Shown one piece after another: positions 1-5,516 of a DNA stretch of 11,657 nucleotides (the first letter of the stretch is position 1; each line of letters opens with the position of its first letter). The translations under genes and the position numbers were made by a program. This stretch comes from JBGPYB01 sp041493035 (GTDB lineage Bacteria; Acidobacteriota; Vicinamibacteria; Fen-336), in the NCBI GenBank assembly GCA_041493035.1, contig JBGPYB010000146.1, forward strand, positions 1 to 11,657. Direction: 5' to 3'. The notes beneath the pieces were generated by a model that saw nothing but the letters and a program-made list of their open reading frames with translations, did no database searches and was not told the origin of the DNA.

Positions 1-1
1 C

Positions 2-355
2 TCACCAACGCCGACCGCGAGTGACCGTTCGTGTGGACGAGGGTTCCTGGACACCAGCGATCCGACCTATCCCTTCTCCGCGCCCGTATACGTGGATCTC
101 GCACCCGTCTGCCTGGACTACGCCATTAGCAGTTCGTCCGATGGGTATGCCAGCGAAACGCGCGTGAGCACAGAGTCGTCCAATCCGTACACCGAGTTCT
201 CGGGCAGTTTCATCGGCGACTACACCGGCGTTGCGGTCGATTTGAACGGCAGCGCACACGTTGTCTGGACTGACTTCCGTGGTCATCCCGGGCTCGCGAC
301 GGATCCTGCTGCGACGACCCCGAACCAAGACACGGTTGTGGGGAACGGGTTCTAA
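2..355 (+). CDS. 3' end of a probable secreted sialidase/BNR-repeat-like protein (5' truncated)
   Basis: The frame is open from the window edge to a TAA at 353-355, giving about 117 residues of a C-terminus; the true start lies outside the window. The only internal start candidate is a GTG at 92, but the frame continues upstream in similar composition, so I treat the gene as truncated. The tail contains NPYTEFSGSFIGDYTGVAVD followed by a segment including HVVWTDFRG and ending in NQDTVVGNGF. This 'F-IGDY-G-A ... G-AH-VWTD-R ... NQD' pattern is typical of the last blades of secreted BNR/sialidase-like beta-propellers of environmental bacteria. Such proteins are exported and may bind or cleave glycans, but no catalytic residues are visible here, so the activity is unknown. 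It is convergent with hfq. The family call rests on motif resemblance only. Confidence 0.45.
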   Translation, partial: SPTPTASDRSCGRGFLDTSDPTYPFSAPVYVDLAPVCLDYAISSSSDGYASETRVSTESSNPYTEFSGSFIGDYTGVAVDLNGSAHVVWTDFRGHPGLATDPAATTPNQDTVVGNGF

Positions 356-380
356 AGTAGTCCCGCTGCACGAGGGACCA

Positions 381-416
381 CCGGGGAGTCAGTGCTCATG
401 CGTACTGGCTCTCCGG
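381..416. terminator. Strong 13-bp hairpin between convergent genes, terminator-like
   Basis: The arms at 381-393 (CCGGGGAGTCAGT) and 404-416 (ACTGGCTCTCCGG) pair over 13 consecutive positions if two G-U wobbles are allowed on the plus-strand RNA. The 10-nt loop could close by two further pairs. It begins 26 nt after the stop of the upstream plus-strand gene and lies about 90 nt past the hfq stop on the other strand. A smaller stem, GTCCC/GGGAC at 360-364 and 374-378, precedes it. No clean U-tract follows on either strand (only a CTTTA at 425-429), so it may be a Rho-assisted terminator or a 3'-end stabiliser rather than a classical intrinsic terminator. Confidence 0.5.
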
Positions 417-504
417 CCCTCGGTCTTTACGGGTCGCTCCGTCTTCACGGCGTGAGATGCAAACGGGTTTCGGATGCCGCTCGCTCCCGGTGACTTACTG
501 AGCT

Positions 505-825
505 TCAGTCCGTATCCAGCGATTTGTCCTCGTTCTCCTTGTACATGTACTTCACGTTGTCCTTCAGGAGGAGGATGTTCGGGGCGTCGAGGCGGTGGAC
601 CTTGAGGGCCGTCTTGTCGTACCACTCGAGCACGCCGCGAATCTCCTCGCCATCCTTGAGGATGATCACCAGGCGCGTCTTGTTGGTCATCTGCTTCAGG
701 TAGTAGAAGCTCTCGGCGTTCGTCTGCTCCGGGGGAATGGGCTTCCGAGCGCGGTATGCCTTTCCCGAGGACTGGAACTGCTCCTTGAGCTCCGAGAGAT
801 CGGGGCGAATCAGCTTACGGTTCAT
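505..825 (-). CDS. hfq: Hfq-like Sm-fold RNA chaperone with N-terminal extension
   Basis: Encodes 106 residues. The frame is open further upstream, but ATG at 825 is chosen because a consensus AGGAGGT sits 8 nt before it and the upstream residues are low-complexity. Residues 1-37 are a basic extension (KLIRP, then KPIPPEQTNAES). Residues 38-97 align to the Sm fold: an entry helix (SFYYLKQM), Sm1 beta strands (VIILKDGEEIRGVLEWYDKT, 53-72), and Sm2 (NILLLKDNVKYMYK). The tail is short and acidic. Hfq forms a ring that binds sRNAs and mRNAs in the cytoplasm. The usual Sm2 'Y-K-H' signature of proteobacterial Hfq reads L-K-D here, so RNA contacts in the central pore may differ. The gene follows holB on the same strand after 152 bp. 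Family assignment is fairly secure; classical sRNA-matchmaking activity is an inference. Confidence 0.8.
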   Translation of the reverse strand: MNRKLIRPDLSELKEQFQSSGKAYRARKPIPPEQTNAESFYYLKQMTNKTRLVIILKDGEEIRGVLEWYDKTALKVHRLDAPNILLLKDNVKYMYKENEDKSLDTD

Positions 826-833
826 GCGAGCCG

Positions 834-840
834 ACCTCCT
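834..840 (-). promoter_or_regulatory. Consensus Shine-Dalgarno deciding the hfq start
   Basis: On the minus strand the sequence AGGAGGT lies 8 nt upstream of ATG 825. It is the best ribosome-binding site in the window. It selects ATG 825 over the longer open frame, which extends to 969. Confidence 0.75.
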
Positions 841-954
841 GGCGGCGAGCGGTCCGGGGAGGACGCGAGAGAGGCCGAGTGCAGAACGCCGCGGCTCACG
901 CGCCTTCTGGGATCTCCCGGACGGAGTGGACTTACTCTGGGTTCTAGCACGCCC

Positions 955-975
955 CTCTCCGGCACGCAAGGAGAG
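955..975 (-). other. Small inverted repeat just downstream of holB
   Basis: CTCTCC at 955-960 and GGAGAG at 970-975 form perfect 6-bp arms around a 9-nt loop, 2 nt beyond the holB stop codon (978-980). No T-tract follows on the minus strand. It could be a weak terminator or pause or a processing site between holB and hfq. The rest of the 826-977 spacer shows nothing I can name. Confidence 0.25.
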
Positions 976-977
976 AG

Positions 978-2027
978 CTACCCGAGCCCCTCCACCAGGA
1001 GGTCCATCACCAGGAGTTTGTTGGCATTGCCGCGGAGGGCTACGCGCGTCCGAGCCGCTGTCTCGGCCAGCGCGTGAGCCCGTTCTCCAACGATTCCGCC
1101 CGAAAGCGATCCCAGGCGACCGGCCACGTCGGCGTTCAGCAGCGATTCCGGCGCGCCGCCGTGGCGCAGGACCACGACGTCGCGCAGGAGCGATCGCAGC
1201 ACCGTGAGGGCAAGGACGGGATCGTCGCTCTCGGCCAGATGCTCAGCCGACTCGAGCCGCTCGATCGTCCCCCCCTCCCCGGACGATTCCAGGAGCGCCA
1301 GCATCTCGTCGCGCAGCTCCCGATACGCGTCGGACTCGAAGGAGAGGGCGGCACCAATGCTTCCTTCGGCGAGACCCGCACGGAGACTCGCCTCGGCGGG
1401 AAGGGCGCCGGCGTGATCTCTCAGATACGCCTCGACGATGCCCGTGGGGAGCGGCCCCATGCGCAAGGCCTGGCAGCGTGAGCGGATGGTCGGCAGCAAC
1501 GACTGTGGGGACGGCGTCACCAGGATCAGGTGGGAACTGGCCGGCGGCTCCTCGAGGCTCTTCAGCAGGGCGTTGGCCGCCTGGTCGTTCATGGCGTGGG
1601 CGTCGTCGATGATGAAGACGCGGGCGCGCCCCTCGAACGGACGGGCCGCCACCTCCCCCACGAGGTCGCGCACCTGCGCCACCTTGATCTCCGTGCGCGT
1701 CGCCGTTCGCCACGCTTCCACGAGCACCACGTCGGGATGAAGCCGGTGGTTGAGACGATCCGGCTCGTCGGTCTTGTCGGCGGCGTCGGCGCGCCGCGCG
1801 GGAAGCGCCGCCACCCCTCGGCCCAGCCGGCGGCAATGCGTACACTCGCCGCAAGCTTCACCCGGGCCGCGCTCACAAAGCATCGCGCGGGCGACAGCGA
1901 GCGCCAGCGTCTTCTTGCCGATCCCCTCGGGGCCCGAAAGCAGAAGGGCGGGAGGAAGGCGCCCGTTTCGGACAGCCCGCTCGAGCGGCTCCCGGATTCG
2001 CTCGTGGCCGAGGATGTCAGCGAACAC
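978..2027 (-). CDS. holB: DNA polymerase III subunit delta' (clamp loader)
   Basis: Encodes 349 residues and ends in TAG at 978-980. The start is GTG at 2027, 7 nt after a GGAG, and the first 11 bp overlap the end of tmk, which suggests translational coupling. The family order is clear: Walker A GPEGIGKKT (32-40), a four-cysteine zinc module (C51, C59, C62, C65), Walker B-like FIIDDAH (138-144), the NALLKSLEEP segment (152-161), and the sensor-1 SRC motif (183-185). Delta' is part of the clamp loader that opens and loads the beta sliding clamp during chromosome replication. Compared with E. coli there are about 20 extra residues (roughly 70-95, rich in Ala, Arg and Asp) between the zinc module and the HPDV segment. 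Walker A looks intact, as in many non-enterobacterial homologues. The call is secure. Confidence 0.93.
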   Translation of the reverse strand: MFADILGHERIREPLERAVRNGRLPPALLLSGPEGIGKKTLALAVARAMLCERGPGEACGECTHCRRLGRGVAALPARRADAADKTDEPDRLNHRLHPDVVLVEAWRTATRTEIKVAQVRDLVGEVAARPFEGRARVFIIDDAHAMNDQAANALLKSLEEPPASSHLILVTPSPQSLLPTIRSRCQALRMGPLPTGIVEAYLRDHAGALPAEASLRAGLAEGSIGAALSFESDAYRELRDEMLALLESSGEGGTIERLESAEHLAESDDPVLALTVLRSLLRDVVVLRHGGAPESLLNADVAGRLGSLSGGIVGERAHALAETAARTRVALRGNANKLLVMDLLVEGLG

Positions 2028-2649
2028 GCGTCTGCTCCGGAACGGCGAAGCCTCGGGCCGCGAGGCCCGACAGAATCCGACCCGCCACTACGTCCTCATC
2101 GCCGAGGCCGTCGATCAGGATCCATCGGCCTGGGTCCAGGGACATCAAGGCGTGGTAGCCGTCCCTCACACGCTCGTGGAACTCCCTCACCTCCGACTCG
2201 AGCCGGTCGGTCGCCCCGCGGCGCCCCACACGCGAGAGTCCCGCGTCCACCGGCACGTCCAGGAAGACGGTGAAGTCGGGGCGCAGCCCCCCGGTGGCCG
2301 CCCGCGCCAACGCGTCGATGAGGTCGAGTGAGATCCCCCGCCCGTGCCCTTGATACGCGATGGACGTGTCGGTGTACCGGTCGGAGATCACGGTGCGCCC
2401 GGCCGCAAGGGCCGGCCTCACGACCTCCCCCACGTGCTGGGCGCGATCGGCGAAGTAGAGCAGGACCTCGGCCTCCGCGGTCATCCCCTGATTTCGCCGG
2501 TCGAGCAACACCTCGCGAATCGACCGACCGATGGACGTGCCGCCGGGCTCCTGAGTCACGACCGTGTCGGGCCCGAGGAGCCGAGCGAGACGGCGCACCT
2601 GCGTGCTCTTCCCGCTCCCCTCGATTCCCTCGAACGTGATGAACGTCAT
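2017..2649 (-). CDS. tmk: Thymidylate kinase (dTMP kinase)
   Basis: Encodes 210 residues, the normal size for bacterial TMK, from ATG 2649 to TGA 2017-2019. It phosphorylates dTMP to dTDP with ATP, a step shared by the de novo and salvage routes to dTTP, in the cytoplasm. Visible motifs are the P-loop GIEGSGKST (8-16), EPGGT (34-38), the DRY substrate motif (90-92), SIAYQGHGRG (96-105), and a LID region with GRRGATDRLES (142-152). The absence of Arg in the P-loop together with a basic LID fits the E. coli-type class. It is the first gene of a minus-strand tmk-holB-hfq series. There is no good Shine-Dalgarno: a TAGAAT hexamer sits 6 nt before the ATG, so the message may be leaderless. The functional call is secure. 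Confidence 0.95.
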   Translation of the reverse strand: MTFITFEGIEGSGKSTQVRRLARLLGPDTVVTQEPGGTSIGRSIREVLLDRRNQGMTAEAEVLLYFADRAQHVGEVVRPALAAGRTVISDRYTDTSIAYQGHGRGISLDLIDALARAATGGLRPDFTVFLDVPVDAGLSRVGRRGATDRLESEVREFHERVRDGYHALMSLDPGRWILIDGLGDEDVVAGRILSGLAARGFAVPEQTRVR

Positions 2650-2655
2650 TCCGCC

Positions 2656-2661
2656 ATTCTA
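2656..2661 (-). promoter_or_regulatory. Candidate -10 element of tmk, leaderless geometry
   Basis: On the minus strand TAGAAT (5 of 6 to TATAAT) ends 6 nt before the tmk ATG, which places +1 on or next to the A of the start codon. A -35-like AGGACA occurs 15 bp upstream, inside the 9-nt repeat, which is a short spacing. No convincing Shine-Dalgarno competes with this reading. It is a motif match only. Confidence 0.3.
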
Positions 2662-2671
2662 GCGCGGCGCA

Positions 2672-2700
2672 CCTTGTGTCCTCGGTGGCTTTGTGGTGAA
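2672..2700. repeat. Degenerate 9-nt tandem repeat of a widespread intergenic family
   Basis: Three imperfect 9-mers lie in a row: CCTTGTGTC (2672-2680), CTCGGTGGC (2681-2689) and TTTGTGGTG (2690-2698), followed by AA. The pattern resembles the short 'CTTTGTGTC...TTTGTGGTG' intergenic element that I know from many environmental bacterial genomes. Its spurious translations read like 'TTEDTEDTE' or 'HRGHRGHKG'; here the minus-strand frame includes SHRGHKV. It fills most of the 62-bp divergent region between tmk and the reductase gene, so it may carry or influence promoter parts. The family link is from memory, not from a search. Confidence 0.55.
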
Positions 2701-2711
2701 TTACAGCATCC

Positions 2712-3470
2712 ATGAACCTGAGGCTCGACGGGAAAGGGGCGCTGGTGACGGGCGGCGGCCGTGGGATCGGCCGGGCCATATCGATTCTGCTGGCCCGCCT
2801 GGGCGCCCGCGTGTGCGTCAACTTCGTCGGCAACGCGGGAGCGGCCGCAGAAACAGTGGCGTTGGCTCAGGCCGGGGGTGCTGAAGCCTTCGCGATTCAG
2901 GCCGATGTCTCGAAGCCGGAGGAAGCCGGACGACTCGTTTCGGAAGCGGTCGCCCGACTGGGCGATCTCGACATCCTCGTCGTGAATCACGGCATCTGGA
3001 AACGGGCCTCGATCCACGAGATGACGCCGGCCGAGTGGGACGAGACGATCCGGGTGAACCTGGGAGGCGCCTACGCCGTCTGCCACCATGCGGCGCGCGT
3101 CATGATCCCTCGTAAGTCCGGAACCATCGTGACCATCGCCTCCACCTCCGGCCAGCGGGGCGAAGCCCACTACGCCCACTATTCCGCCACCAAGGGGGCG
3201 ATCATCGCCCTGACCAAGTCCCTGGCGTCGGAGTTGGCCCCACACGGGATCCGCGTGAACGGCGTGGCCCCGGGCTGGGTAATGACCGACATGACGCGGA
3301 ACGCCCTCGACGGAAAGGAGGGAGCCGAAGCCCTCGCACCGATCCCGGTGGGCCGCGTGGGGACACCCGAGGAGATCGCGGGCCCTGTCGCGTTCCTCGC
3401 TTCGGGGCTGTCGTCCTATCTGTACGGGGAGATCCTCTGCGTCAACGGCGGCGCAGTGATGGCCGACTGA
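2712..3470 (+). CDS. FabG-like short-chain dehydrogenase/reductase
   Basis: Encodes 252 residues, the standard classical-SDR length. It shows the Rossmann TGGGRGIG (13-20), NHG in place of NNAG (92-94), N116, and the catalytic set S144, Y157 and K161 in a YSATK motif. VAPGWVMTDM (185-194) and the C-terminal GEILCVNGGAV are also typical. Such enzymes catalyse NAD(P)H-dependent carbonyl/alcohol conversions in the cytoplasm. FabG (3-oxoacyl-ACP reductase) is the closest familiar relative, but no fatty-acid genes are nearby, so the substrate is open. ATG 2712 has only a weak GGTGA 10-14 nt upstream, within the end of the 9-nt repeat. It is transcribed alone and is convergent with the next gene, with 21 bp between stops. 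The family is secure; the substrate is not. Confidence 0.88.
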   Translation: MNLRLDGKGALVTGGGRGIGRAISILLARLGARVCVNFVGNAGAAAETVALAQAGGAEAFAIQADVSKPEEAGRLVSEAVARLGDLDILVVNHGIWKRASIHEMTPAEWDETIRVNLGGAYAVCHHAARVMIPRKSGTIVTIASTSGQRGEAHYAHYSATKGAIIALTKSLASELAPHGIRVNGVAPGWVMTDMTRNALDGKEGAEALAPIPVGRVGTPEEIAGPVAFLASGLSSYLYGEILCVNGGAVMAD

Positions 3471-3491
3471 GGCTCCGGTGAGTGGGTCCGC

Positions 3492-4571
3492 CTACGATGT
3501 GACGGCGCCTCGCGCCGGGTGCAGCCGCGAGGCGTAGGTCCGGACGACGCGACTGAGCGCGGCGCCTATAAGGGCGGTGGGCTGAGCCTTGTCGGCCAGG
3601 ACCGCGATCGCCTCTTGCGCTTCCGCCACGATGGCCACGAGAGTCGCCACCCGCTCGGTCGACAGCTCGATCAACTCCACCTGGTCCGCGTCTTCGGTGG
3701 CAACGAGGTCCCGCAGGTACATGGTCAGCGACGGCACCTTCTCGGCGAGCAGCCCGACCCGGATGGCCGACGTCCCGCGTCCCTTGCGGGCCAGGATGAC
3801 GCCGGTCATGAGATCGAAGATGAAAGCCTGCACGAGGGACGGCACCAGCTGGTGCAGCTCTTCGAGAATCTGCGTCCGGAGGGCGCTCTCCTCGGCGGCG
3901 ACCTGGTCCGTTGCAAGGAGCGTCGTTTCCTCGCGGCGCTCCAGGCGGCTCTTGACCGACGCCTGCACCTCATGACGCGTCTTCCAGATGTCTCGCGAGA
4001 ACTCGGCGAGGAAGAGCTGCGCCTCCTCCTTTCCGAGAGACTCCTCGAGTTTCTGTCGGGCCTCTCCCGTTTCGAACGTCAGCCCTCCCGCGGTCTCCCA
4101 ATAGGTGTTGGAAACCCGCCCCCGGACGAGGAGGATCATGGAGGAGCCCGTGGGGGTCTGGATCTCGAGGGTCCCGGTGTGCTCCGACTTCTCCATCCGC
4201 CGCAGCAGCTCGACGAGGTCCCCTTTGCTCTTGAGGGTCTCGCGAAGCTTCTGCCGGTTGGTGATCCCTCGGAGAAGGTGCGCCATGTCGAGGGGCAGCT
4301 CAAAGACGGAGATGACGCCCTCGTCACCGGTCACACCCGTCCGGAGGCGCTCGAGCGCCGCCTGGCCGTGATACGCGACGGCTCCCTCCCGGTAGAGGGC
4401 ATTCACCTCGCCGCCGAGATAGTAGAAGATCATCCCGACCGCCTCCGGGAGCTTCAGCTCGGCGAAGCCGGTCAGACCGACCTGTTGACACGATCGCAGA
4501 AGGTCGTCGAGCGAGAGCTTCTGCGTCTCGAGGTCCCAGTGATGCAGGAGCTTGCTACCGGGGAATTTCAT
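3492..4571 (-). CDS. DUF4388-like tandem domains with C-terminal roadblock/LC7-like domain
   Basis: Encodes 359 residues from ATG 4571 to TAG 3492-3494. The frame stays open to 5312, but that part is the antisense shadow of the RmlD-like gene, so MKFPGSKLL is taken as the start. Two related modules occur. In the first (about 18-100), LSLDDLLRSCQQVGLTGFAE leads to FYYLGGEVNALYREG. In the second (about 116-180), a DLVELLRRMEKSEHTGTLEI segment leads to ILLVRGRVSNTYWE. Both follow the 'dll-l---tG-l-v---G-iyf--G-i--A' pattern of DUF4388. Residues 180-235 are helical and charged. Residues 240-350 (VPSLVQAFIFDLMTGVILAR onward) resemble a roadblock/LC7 (MglB-type) fold. There is no signal peptide or membrane segment. 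In known systems these domains accompany small GTPases, gliding motility and polarity control; that role is inferred. Domain calls are by eye. Confidence 0.65.
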   Translation of the reverse strand: MKFPGSKLLHHWDLETQKLSLDDLLRSCQQVGLTGFAELKLPEAVGMIFYYLGGEVNALYREGAVAYHGQAALERLRTGVTGDEGVISVFELPLDMAHLLRGITNRQKLRETLKSKGDLVELLRRMEKSEHTGTLEIQTPTGSSMILLVRGRVSNTYWETAGGLTFETGEARQKLEESLGKEEAQLFLAEFSRDIWKTRHEVQASVKSRLERREETTLLATDQVAAEESALRTQILEELHQLVPSLVQAFIFDLMTGVILARKGRGTSAIRVGLLAEKVPSLTMYLRDLVATEDADQVELIELSTERVATLVAIVAEAQEAIAVLADKAQPTALIGAALSRVVRTYASRLHPARGAVTS

Positions 4572-4576
4572 GGGCG

Positions 4577-4590
4577 CTGTCTGGTGACAG
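4577..4590. promoter_or_regulatory. Perfect inverted repeat in a divergent intergenic region
   Basis: CTGTC (4577-4581) and GACAG (4586-4590) are perfect 5-bp arms around TGGT. The element lies 5 nt upstream of ATG 4571 on the minus strand and 44 nt upstream of GTG 4635 on the plus strand. It could be an operator or an mRNA hairpin in the 5' leader of the minus-strand gene. A 5-bp palindrome can also arise by chance. Confidence 0.2.
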
Positions 4591-4634
4591 GGTGAGATGA
4601 TACGGCACCTGACCCAAGGGGGCAAAGGGGCGGC

Positions 4635-5516
4635 GTGAGGGTTCTGGTGACTGGCGCGGGGGGGTTGCTCGGCGGTCGCCTTGCGGCCTTGCTCTCCGGG
4701 CGGCACTCGGTTGTCGCGGGCCTCCACCAAAGACCGACGCCCGACGGCATCGAGACGGTGCCGCTGGACCTCCTGTCTCAGGAGTCGGTCGAGAGCGCCC
4801 TCGACCGGAGCGCCGCCCTTGCCGTCGTCCACGCGGCGGCCCTGGCCGACCCGGACCGTTGCGAGCGCGACGTGCCTGCGGCAGTAGCTCTGAACGTCAA
4901 CGCCTCGGCGCTCGTGGCTCGGCTCTGCCGATCGCGCGGACTGCGCCTCGTGGCCCTGTCGACGGACCTCGTCTTCCCGGGAGAAAGGCCCGGCTGGAGC
5001 GAGGATGATCGGCCCGCTCCCCTGCTGGCCTACGGCCGCACGAAGCTCGGGGGCGAGGAAGCCACCCTCGCCGAGCATCCGGCCGTCGTGGCCCGGATAG
5101 CTCTCGTGGTCGGCCAGGGCTTCGGTTCCCGTCCCACCGCTTCCGAGTCCGTTGCCTGGAGCCTTCGCGAAGGGAAGCGCGTACGCCTCTTCACCGACCA
5201 GTTCCGCACACCCGTCGACCCGGAGTCGGTCTCCGACGCTCTTTGCCTCTTGCTCGAAGGAACGGCGACTGGCCTCTTCCATCTGGGTGGCGGAGAGCGA
5301 GTGAGCCGCCATGCCCTTGGCCTGCGAACGGCGCGACGTCTCGGGCTCGACGAGGGGCTCATCGACGCCGTGCGTGCCGCCGAGCGCCAGGATGGGACTC
5401 CTCGGCCGGAGGACGTCTCCCTCGACTCGAGCCGGGCGATGCGCGAGCTCGGCTGGAGGCCCCGCCCTCTGGACGACGCGATTCTCGAGGGCCGGGCTAG
5501 GCCGCCGGGGTCTTGA
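4635..5516 (+). CDS. RmlD-like NAD(P)-dependent sugar reductase/epimerase (extended SDR)
   Basis: Encodes 293 residues, close to the usual RmlD length. GTG 4635 is preceded by G-rich AAAGGGG (4 nt spacing), and the protein begins directly at the first Rossmann strand MRVLVTGAGGLLG, so no earlier start is needed. It has the nucleotide-binding TGAGGLLG (6-13), HAAALADPDRCE (66-77), the STD segment (109-111, as in STDYVF), and the catalytic Y133 and K137 in YGRTKLGGE. Late residues include FRTPVDPESVSDA and GLFHLGGGERVS, both RmlD-like. RmlD reduces dTDP-4-dehydrorhamnose to dTDP-rhamnose in cell-surface polysaccharide synthesis, but rmlA, rmlB and rmlC are absent here, so the actual sugar substrate is uncertain. 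Its last 20 bp overlap the end of the opposing cNMP-FHA gene. Confidence 0.8.
   Translation: MRVLVTGAGGLLGGRLAALLSGRHSVVAGLHQRPTPDGIETVPLDLLSQESVESALDRSAALAVVHAAALADPDRCERDVPAAVALNVNASALVARLCRSRGLRLVALSTDLVFPGERPGWSEDDRPAPLLAYGRTKLGGEEATLAEHPAVVARIALVVGQGFGSRPTASESVAWSLREGKRVRLFTDQFRTPVDPESVSDALCLLLEGTATGLFHLGGGERVSRHALGLRTARRLGLDEGLIDAVRAAERQDGTPRPEDVSLDSSRAMRELGWRPRPLDDAILEGRARPPGS

Noticed and set aside
497..509. ACTGA-GCT-TCAGT inverted repeat over the hfq stop codon
   Set aside because: Only 5-bp arms, AT-containing and with no T-tract; likely chance.
595..1207. Plus-strand open frames across hfq and the hfq-holB spacer
   Set aside because: Arg-, Ala- and Pro-rich translations, no ribosome site, and overlap with well-supported minus-strand genes.
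2646..3245. 199-codon minus-strand open frame opposite the FabG-like gene
   Set aside because: It is the antisense of a clear SDR. Its C-terminal SHRGHKV is the known spurious translation of the 9-nt repeat.
4572..5312. Minus-strand open frame extending the DUF4388-like protein by about 247 residues
   Set aside because: It is antisense to the RmlD-like gene, whose motifs are intact, and the extension is low-complexity and unlike any domain. High GC makes long antisense frames common.
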